NCBI GenBank assembly: GCA_964020975.1
Contig: OZ026623.1
Span: forward strand, 79,348,725 to 79,412,724
DNA from: Hermodice carunculata
Taxonomy: Eukaryota; Annelida; Polychaeta; Eunicida; Amphinomidae
Direction of reading: 5' to 3'
DNA length: 64,000 bases
This document shows positions 40,013 to 50,500 of this stretch, in pieces; the stretch's first letter is position 1; each line of letters opens with the position of its first letter. The position numbers and the translations under genes are program-made. The notes under the pieces are model-generated. The model saw nothing but the letters and a program-made list of their open reading frames with translations. It was not told where the DNA came from and searched no databases.

Positions 40013-43000
40013 CATATATATGTGTGTGTGTATGTATGTATGTGTGTGTGTGTCCATGTATATTCATTTTTATCAAGTTGTCCTTTTTCTTTGACTAAAT
40101 AGTATTTTTGGCACCATGAAATGAGTGTGATGTCATGTATTTTTTCTGTGTGACTAGAATAGTATACTTGTAGTACGTTAAAGTATCGATGCAATCTTGA
40201 TTGCATGATTGCTTTGCAAGTAACTGTTTTAACGATTTGAGCAAACGGGTATTACTATTTCAGTTGTTTGTTCTCCCATTTTAGTGAACTAGGTCCACTT
40301 AATATATAACATAATGTACACAATCACTGTAAAGTGGTATAATACAACACGTAAGTAAGCTATCACATGGTTATTAGGATGGTACTATCTTTGTAAGAAT
40401 AAAATGAATAATATATTACATTTTATCAAATATTTCCTTTTTGCGTTGTCATAGTGTGATAGATAGACAACTAGAATGAAAAAAATAAATTAGAGATCAG
40501 TGTAGATATGTAGATGTATATATGTACATATGCGTGTGAATTTATATACACAGGAAGGGAATTACTACGTTGATCCAGGAACATGTGAAGATCATGTTAC
40601 AGTTTCTTTTACTGCGAACGGAAGCACAGATGATCATTTACATGTGACACAAGCCCAGCTGTTCATTTCTCCACAAAACGTTTTGGCAGTCGCATTGCTA
40701 ACATGCTATAAATATAACCCAAAATATGACAAAACAACACTTGGCTTGGATGCCATTGTCAGCTTTTCAGGTAAGAATTTTTTTTTTAACAATTACACCA
40801 GCTACTTGGCAGAAATAGGGAAAAGTAAGTGAGTAGTTCTATCAGCAAAAAACACTACCTTGCACATAAAATAAATTAAATTTCATTATGGCAGTTGCCT
40901 ATTTCATTGATTAAAAGAGGTCTGTCATGTGGATTATCATATTTGCCTGTTGTTCTGTGTGCTGCAGATTGTGGTGGTTGTAATGTGCAGGGTCAATGTG
41001 AAGGGATCAGCCAGTGTACCCAAAAGTGCGGTTACATTGTCTCCCCTGGATTTCCTATGTCTTACCTTCCGAACCAGCGTTGTGTATGGTTCATAAAAGC
41101 AGAGGATACAAAGTATATTCGACTGACATTCATCACCTTTGATATTTTCGAAGAAGACGAACCCTCTTGCAACAGAGACTATATCCAAATTACCGACTAC
41201 AGCCAAAGCGGTACAAGCACAATCACAGGGAGATACTGCAATATGGATAAACCACCAAGCCAGGTGTTTTCCAGTTGGAATCAAATGAAAGTTGAGTTTT
41301 TATCAGATTTACAACATAACCGTGTTGGATTCCAATCGCTGTACATAGCCGAAGTATATACCCTGCCCGAAAACTTTCCACATTTTGGTAGCAATCCAGG
41401 TAGGATGACTTATTTGCATACATATTGCAAAACAGATAAGTGCATTCAGTCATTTTGAAAAAAAGAAAGGTCATCATCCTGTGTATTGTGGCAGTCAACA
41501 GCTGTTTCACAGTAGTATTACAATGAAGTAACAAAGTTATACTTGGATAAGTTGACCCGATTGATCTTAGCAGTATTAGGTCTCTTCACTTTGTGATATG
41601 TTAGAAGTTAGCTTATTTAATCGGCATCAATGCCAGGATAAAGACAAAGATGCTGTACATATTTTGAACAATATACACTAACACTACGAGAGCATTCTGA
41701 AGTCAAATGGTAGTTTTCACCTTATCACTGTATAAAAAGGAGGTATAATACATCTGAGGTGATGAATTTTACCAGCTAAGACTGTCTTCTGATAGAAATA
41801 TACCCATGTATACATAAATTGTGAGAGCACCTATCCTCAACAAGCATGACACAGACTTCAAAAATAATTCAAAAGGGTCATAGTTATGATCATGAACTGT
41901 ATACTAGGAATTCATCCTTCGATCTTAATTTCAAATATGTTTTTCTTTCTTTTGTGATGCATGGAATTGAAGAGCCTCTTTTGATTGGAAATAAAATGAT
42001 TTATTCAAAAATTGCACCATCTTTTAAACGTGTATAAGTTTGGAAAAATTTGGTTACGTGATATGCTTAAGAAGAGCCGAATTTTCCTTTTTTTTTTTTT
42101 TGTTTGCGGGGGGGGGGAGCAAATCCTTTGCCGTGTAGAGTCTTTCAAAAGGAGTATACACTTCCGACTCTGACCCTGGGAACGTTTGCCTGCCCATCAT
42201 TTGTTTCTCAGCAAACCGATTAGGAACACACCAAGCTTAAATGTTAGATGACCTGACACACATACTTTTAACCTTACGTCCTCATCGTATACACGTTTTT
42301 ACGTCAAGTTGCTCTTTACTTGAATGATAAGACTCACAGAACTCTAAGCACCATGATCAGAGTGGCTGTGTGTTATCATGGAAAGTAAAGTAAATCTGCC
42401 AATGATCCATAATAAAAGTGGGTGCCGCAAAGTCAACCTCAATATGATCACCTTTTTTCTGAAAGTTCCACACTGCACATTTTCATTATCCTAAATATAT
42501 TAGGATTTACTTCACAGAAACGTAATTTTCCATGCTATTTCTCAGGAAATCATGTTATAAACAATTAAATTTTGACGTGTAAAAATATCGATTTAATATT
42601 TGTATTAATTTGAGCAAGAGATAAAACAAGTGAATCTTTTACATATTGGACCGTAATATTTCCATTATGTCAGCATCACAAACAAGACTGGGAACTTTCC
42701 TTGTACAACAATGTGCAGCATTTCACATCAATGTGGCATACGACAAAACCACAGCCAAAATTTTTACTTCCAAGCCTATGCCGCACCCACAAAGATTTTT
42801 GCTCATGGGGTACCTTTCCAACAGACCCAGTCCTGATAAAAAAACTCCATGAACACCATTGGAACACTGTGGAGAATGGTGCCCATCTCTATAACTCAAT
42901 CTCACAATGCCATTTTTGTCCAAGCACAGCTTTGGTGACTAGTACTTTCGACTGACTCACAAGTCAGGAAAACTCGCTTGCCTACCATGTCTCTTTTACT

Positions 43001-44295
43001 TTAGTGTAAGTGATTTATTTTGCGTTAAAGTGGTTAGACCAAAGCCTTGGGAAATAAAGCCCTAAAGTCTGTATGTCATGAAGAATCTATTTTGAAGGCA
43101 GAGACGACCCGTTGAAACCTACCAGTTGCCTTTTATGTCTGAAGTCAGGAGTTCTTCATATTAGAATTGGAGGGTAAATGTTGATGTTTTTGTAACTCTT
43201 GAATCTCTATTTTTCCCCATCTGTAACCTTGTTCCCATTGCTGGGTGAAATTTGTAAATATGGGTCTAATATTTGTTTAACTATTTATTAATACATATAC
43301 GTTGCTGGCTCAGATGTTTAGGAAAAAAGAGCAGAGGCTGATGCAACTAAAACATACAAACCAAGCCTCCATCACCATTTTTTGTATAATTTTTTATTAC
43401 AGTGAAATGTGCAAGTGGTTGGCTTTATTTCGAAAACAACTGTTACCAGTCTTTTCGAAGCAATGTGACATTAATGTGGTCAGATGCAGAAAATTTATGC
43501 AAATCGTATCAGGCGCATCTCCTGAGTATACAGTCTGAAAACGAAAGCAAAATTATGCTCAAGATGTTAACCACATCATGGCTACCAGAGGAAGGGATGG
43601 TGTTTATAGGTATGATATTATATGAAGGGATACTCTGTTTCGGGCACCTATTGGTTAACACACATTTCCTCAATGATGTCTGCGAAATTCAACAGGGATT
43701 GCAACATCAATTTACATTTTAGACTTCTTTTCCAAACCCGTTTGCCGTATCCACTTCAAAGCTAGAAGAAATGTGGTTTGGTTGGATCTGTACCATGTAT
43801 GTTCAAATGATTATGCTCAAATATTTTTGAACTTTTTATGAAATTTTTGTTCAGATTTTTGGACATTTTAAACAGCTTCATCAAAGCTGCTTTACAAATG
43901 GCTTTGGAATTGTGAAGAAACTCGTCTTGTGATCTCTTTGCAAAATGTACTTAACCGCTGGTGCTAGATTTGTTCTATAAGTAATGTTTCTTTTGCTTAT
44001 TTTCTTCTTCTAAAACTTTCACATATCATCCTAAAACAGTGTGCACATTTTGCGAGAAGGGGTCAAACCGCATTGAAACTAAGGTTTATTGGGGATTCCT
44101 TATTGCCAACGTCATTTTTCATGAGGGCACTTAGTTTATGGGCATATTCCTTTCGACAAGTATGAGAATCATGGATTGCAATGGTATTCACATTTCCATT
44201 CTGTGCCAAACTGTTGGCCACATTCACGTGAAACTGAGAGCCGGGAAGTAACTTAAGCGTGTCTCTACCAAATTGTTAAAATTATATGCTCTCTG

Positions 44296-44388
<93 letters not shown>

Positions 44389-46241
44389 AGAGGGAGAGAG
44401 ATGATGATGTTTTTTAAAGTTTATTTTATTTTTTTTTATTTATTTATTTTTTTGGCAGTGGGGCAAAATCTTTAAAAAGGTTTCTAAAAACCACGTGGCC
44501 AATTGTTTTTTATTTGCATAGAAACACTTCGGGATATAAGAGCGAGACTTACAAAGCATTTGATTGACCTTGATGCAAATTCTTACAGCGTTTTAGTGTT
44601 CAACTGATTTATTGACAACCATTTGAGCTGAAATGTTGATGCTGATGGCTATCTATGCGGGTCAGATTAATACAAATCATGAATGATCTTCACTTCATAT
44701 TCATGATTTTTTTTCTCTTCACTTAGATTGAAAACTTTTTAAGCGTAGGAGTTTGAATATAAAGCCAGTTTTCATATTCTCGTGCACAAGCCTCAGGTCA
44801 TAAAAACCTCTAATACGGAGACATTTTGCTAATAGTTTAGATGATTTTCTAAAATTGTTGCCAACCTTAACGTACATTAGTAGGGTTATTTTGACACCTG
44901 CTGAGGAGTTCCATTTTTAAATGCACTGAAGTGACTATATTTCTGTACCTACACTCATAAAAGTATATATTTTTTGCTTTGTATAGATGTGCAGTTTTCT
45001 CTCGCATGAACAAAATGTTGTTAAGTTATTATGGTCAAACATGAGCGGTGCTATTGTGAAGGCGTCTCCTTTACTCTTTGCAACTCAATTTCTCCAAACA
45101 TATAACAGATGTTAGCTTGACAATTTGTTGAATGGTACCTGAAATCATTTATTTTATGAGTATTCAAAGGGTTTTGGGCAGATTCGGACAACTACTTCAT
45201 CTTTGGAGCTTTAAAAGTCGTCAAAAGAAATAGAATATCTAGGACCTGAAGAATTACATACTAAGTTATATTCTTATCTTCCAAATCCCATTGGGTTTGT
45301 AAGAACTGATCATATAGTTTTTGAGCAAGGCTGTCACAAAAGTTAAGATGTCATGAAAAAACACGTTGGCGACAAAACTGTAGTCAAAGGTGAAAAAGAA
45401 CATTTGACAGAGTAAAAGGCCATTACATGAAATCTAATGGCTCCGTGTTACTGTTCTTTTGTGTAGGGTATAATCAGGCAAAGGGATTCCCATTCCAAGC
45501 GTTGTCACAGTGAAAAGCGACATTAAAATATATTGAATATGAAGATGTTTTGTTTTATTTTGCAAAAGCGTGAGCCATTGTGTGGTTTCAGCTTGCTTGT
45601 TCCCATATGAAGGGCCTATTGCTCTTATGGTCATTCGTATGACTGTGGCTAATATTGCCGAATAAACGGGTACTTAATTAGACCAGTTATTGTGTGCATA
45701 ATAGAAAACCATGCTTCATTGCACATACCGTGGCTGGTGCTCAGGTAGATTAGCATGTTCAAATAAACACTGACACCTGACTTGACTTTGGCAAATTCTT
45801 ACCATGACGAATGATTTTAGGTTCAATTTTCTCACAAAAATAAAAATATTATGACAAAGCTACCTGCTATGATGGGAAATCGCCAATATTGTTTACTGAA
45901 AATGATAAAAAGTCAATTTTGATAAGACGGAATTTTCAAAGCATATTGACCTATGCGTCCGATACCTGAATAGTTTCATGAAAAGACTATTGTAACCTGG
46001 ACCAGCAAAGTATCCAAGATACACGTCCATTCGAGTGAAACATGCTCGCTTTTGTCATTCCAAAATATTTTACTTAATTTAGCATTGTTCCGTCTGTCTT
46101 AATCAGATGTATCCTTGAAAATTATCATTAAATAATTACATGATTACCCTTCTTTAAGCAAAACCTTTATCATTACTATCACCATTATTATTATAATTGG
46201 CAGCAGTAGTAGTTGTAGTAGTAATAATAATAGTAGTAGTT

Positions 46242-46317
<76 letters not shown>

Positions 46318-47497
46318 CGCAAGTAGATTGCAAATAACTGCCTAAAGTTACAGAACTACTTCACTTCGTGCATTGGGGTTAGCTGATCACATGAACGCCA
46401 TGGTCGCCTCTTTTGCTTTATAGACAGGCTCTTCAGGTGTGATGTCACTCTATAGTGCGATACTTAACTATCTTTCCTCACTTTGCCAAGCCTGGAAAAC
46501 TACCATGGCCTAACGAATTGCCCATTTCCTGGGCTCATACGAAATTGGATTCACCAACCTGTGCCGAGGATAAATAAATACTAAACCAGCCATTTGGTTG
46601 CAAGAGCACTTCCCGTTCTCTAAAACATCAGCAATGAAGACTTAAGTCGACCTCAAACAAATAGACGGCCTTACAGTAAATATCGCAAAGCTCCAGAGGA
46701 GAATGAGAAAGCCGTCTTGTTCGTAACTGAAGGCACATCCCTACCTATCATGTGTCTTACTCCTATTTTATCCAAACCGATCAAACTTCTACAGTGTAAA
46801 TAGTCAAATTCAAAATAGGAACATTTACTCTGACTTGGTGTTTATTTATTAATTTATTTATACATTCATGTATCATTTATTCATGTATTTATATTGTGTT
46901 TCTTTTATCTGATAAGATAACTACGTAAGTCAACATCGTATATAGAAGGCAATTAATTTAGGTTACATGAACTGGGAGGGGGGAATCATATCTAAAAGAG
47001 ATGAAAAATAAATTTCGTCTGGATGAAATAACTTTATTGCTTTTCATATTTTTGTCCTTTTGTAGGACTAAATGATCGCAATAAGGAAGGTGACTGGACC
47101 TGGACAGACGGAAGTCCGCTTACTTACAGTAACTGGTGAAGTGTAAAATATTTCGCATTTGGAAAACATCACCAGTCTATCTTTGTGCACAATGTTATAA
47201 TATAAATCGGAATGTTGCGCATGTGTATATGAAATCACACTATGGCCATGCCCACATATCGACCAGGCAGTGCAGTAATTAATGCATGGCCACCTTTGTA
47301 TAATAATGGATAGTGCTATGTACATACACATTGGAATGAAACACTATATGTAATTTTTGTGTTGCTACTCATTATGCCTCGTACGACGCTAACATTATAT
47401 CATCAACAAAAAACGTATTTGATTCAATTGGTGCCACTTGGGTAAATGCGTTTGACAGCATCAGTGATATTCATACGTTGGTGTATGTATGTATATG

Positions 47498-47589
<92 letters not shown>

Positions 47590-50500
47590 TATATGTGTGT
47601 GTGTGTGTGTGTGTATAATTAATTGTTTGACCTCAACATGCAATTATTCACAATATTTGTAGGTACAAGGGAAAAGATTCTTTTCAGCCTGATGGATCTG
47701 AAATTGAGGATTGCAGCATGATATACTTACACAGTCTAAAGTCCTATGTAAACTGGCGTGATATTCCATGTTCCTACAATGTCATAAAACAGTACGTTTG
47801 CAAAATGGCAACTGTCAAAGGTAAGGATAGAGCAGGCAGAAAGGCAGTTTCGACTTGTTGTCTTAAACACAAGCTCACACATCCATATTCGGACTTTCAA
47901 ATACACACACACGTTTGTGTCTTTGCTTTTGTGTGTATGTCAATGTCTGTATCTATGTCGGTGTACGCAGCAAGGGTAACCTGTCAATCATTTTTCGATA
48001 CCTAAATTGCTCCACGCAGCGTTATATGGTCAGGTGTGCTAACTCTACATGCTATTGCGTGATTATACCCCATGCTGAGCACCAATATGATGTACTCTCT
48101 TCAAGACAATAATTAATCTGTACTACGATCTTATACATTGCATTTTCACCACACATTTCCCTTTGTGTTTTGATTGAAAATCCGGTAATTGTCCCGATGC
48201 ATCTAAGAATATTTTTGTTATTACTTGATTTAAATTTCAATGTTCTGTTTCCTTCGTAATAAAGTTTATATCCTTAAATACTTTTATACTTCATTATCCA
48301 TTTCAAATATTTCTAAGCTTCCTGTCTTTGTGGTGCTATCCCCAGATCGTGAACTCTGTGTTCTTGATTGTGAGGAATGGTACCTTAGACGTGCCTAAGA
48401 TGACAGGAATTATACAAAAGGTGCTTATAGGTGTCATGTATTTCCAGAAAACATGCTTTGAAATAACACCATCTGGTTGACATTTCTTCATGTCTAAAGA
48501 AGTCACATTATTTTCGCTTTTCGTCATTTCATACTGATTTTAAAATCAAGTTTATCCAAAAATTGATAAAATAGTATAGCTGCGTTAGTAATTATGTACA
48601 GATTATGAAGGAAACGTCTAGGTAATTTTTACAGTTACGTCTAACTTGCATGTGGTCCCAATGTGTTTAAACTGTTTCAAAAAAAGCTTCAAAGTATCCC
48701 ACAGGTAAAGTTGCGTAAGTTGGTGCACAATTTCTCCTATCGAATGTCCTTTCTTCTGAGTACAGTACACCCAAATCAAATTTACATACATCATCCTTGA
48801 TATTAAAGACAGTCTGTCCAGGATATATACATGTATATGAATGACAAACGATTCTTAATTCTGTTATTTGGCCCTGATGTATACAGACTTTTTTTAACCA
48901 TTCAATAGTTGGTGAGAACAAAATGACCTGCTCTGTCCATCCCTTCTCCATAGACGACAGGAATAGGCGATAGACGGTTCCTAGAGGACCAGGCTTACTG
49001 GGATGCAATTAAAACAAACAAAAATATGTCAATATATACATGCATTTAAACAAGCTGTTATACAGATGAATTATTTCATATGTCGGGAATATTTTGCTCT
49101 GTAAAGACTATATAAATTATAATAACGAAAATTTCATGCTATTTATCATCTAATCTGCTTTTTGCTTCATGGGACATGGTCCAATTTTAAGGGTGATTCC
49201 ATCTGATGGCATAAAGCGTGTCTCGGTAGTAAATGATCTCATGCTCTCGAACTTATGCCACTATTGCTATACGTCACAGCAGTATTAAAGTAAAAGATAA
49301 TCATATATGTGTATATTTATTTAAGAGAAAACAGAGGAACATAGACTAGTACCAGCGGTAGGGACCAGTACAATGAACCACCCTGGATTAGCTCATTGTG
49401 ACAGTGGTGAATATGTTCAGGAGCTCTCTATGTGTGACGGCATAAGCGATTGCCGCGACGAATCAGACGAGATGAATTGCAGTATGTACTGTACATATTA
49501 TGTACGTAGTTTTGCCGAGCATGGAAGCACTGGCCAATATTTTGTCTGCTTCATTTTGTCCTTAGTTTTTACACTAGCTTGAACACTTCAGTTTAGATCT
49601 GTGATAAAATCTATAAAGGTTGCACCTTTGATTATTTCTCTTTCGTACCTCTGAGGAGTGTTTAGCTCCTAAAAATATGAAGTGTTTTTACATAAGATAT
49701 TAACGCAGAGACAGCAAATTGCTATAACATTTTACATGACTTTGTATCGTTTGTGAAAGCTTTGTCAATGTTTTTTCCGCTAATCATTAATAAGAAGTTT
49801 TGGTGAAATACTGACATTGATCTCATTCCTGGTAATTCTCCGGCTATAAATTGGCATATTGTCCGTGTAGAATTAGTATTATAAGAAGACTAAGTAATTA
49901 AGTAACACAGGCATATAGTTTCATCTATAGGCGTGAGTCTGAGTAAACCGTGGAGAGCTCAAAGGTTTAAGCTTGCGAGTGAAATAAGTACAAGAAATCA
50001 TATCTGCCACATAAATGTTCCATGTATGTAACGTGAAAATCTTTAAGGCCTTTAAACATACTTTTCCTTTTGGAATTTGTGTCGCATGCACAGAGAAACA
50101 TTTTGATGGCATTTACTGCATGCAGCATGTCAATTTATATATGAATAAATTAACATGTCGTAAAAAAGCCTTTCAATTTCAGTGACATATCAGACAGTGA
50201 TAATAAATTAATGTCATCATACTGAACGCAACCGCACCCACCAAAAGCTGATCAACTGCGATTTTTATCACATGTATGAAGACTGCATTGATGTACAGAA
50301 TACTATATGAATAAATAAAAAGAAGCCGAAATAAACCTCCTGATTTCCATAAATTATAGCATAATGCACGTGTTCAGAACACATACAGACATAGGTATGC
50401 CAAACGTTGAACTCGTTGTTTCCATGGTTAAGATTTTTTTCCACTACATACACGTATATGTATAAACTAAGTTTAAAACCATGAAATTTACCAGAAGTGA

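Larger units (their letters stand above)
43861..47065. other. Large intron between C-type lectin exons 1 and 2
   Basis: Contains the palindromic microsatellite, the (TAG)n tract and a somewhat GC-richer patch at 46380-46760 of unknown origin. No exon recognised. Confidence 0.5.

Noticed and set aside
40937-41534. Minus-strand frames opposite the CUB2 exon
   Set aside because: Shadows of the plus-strand CUB exon, which has clear domain motifs and splice sites.
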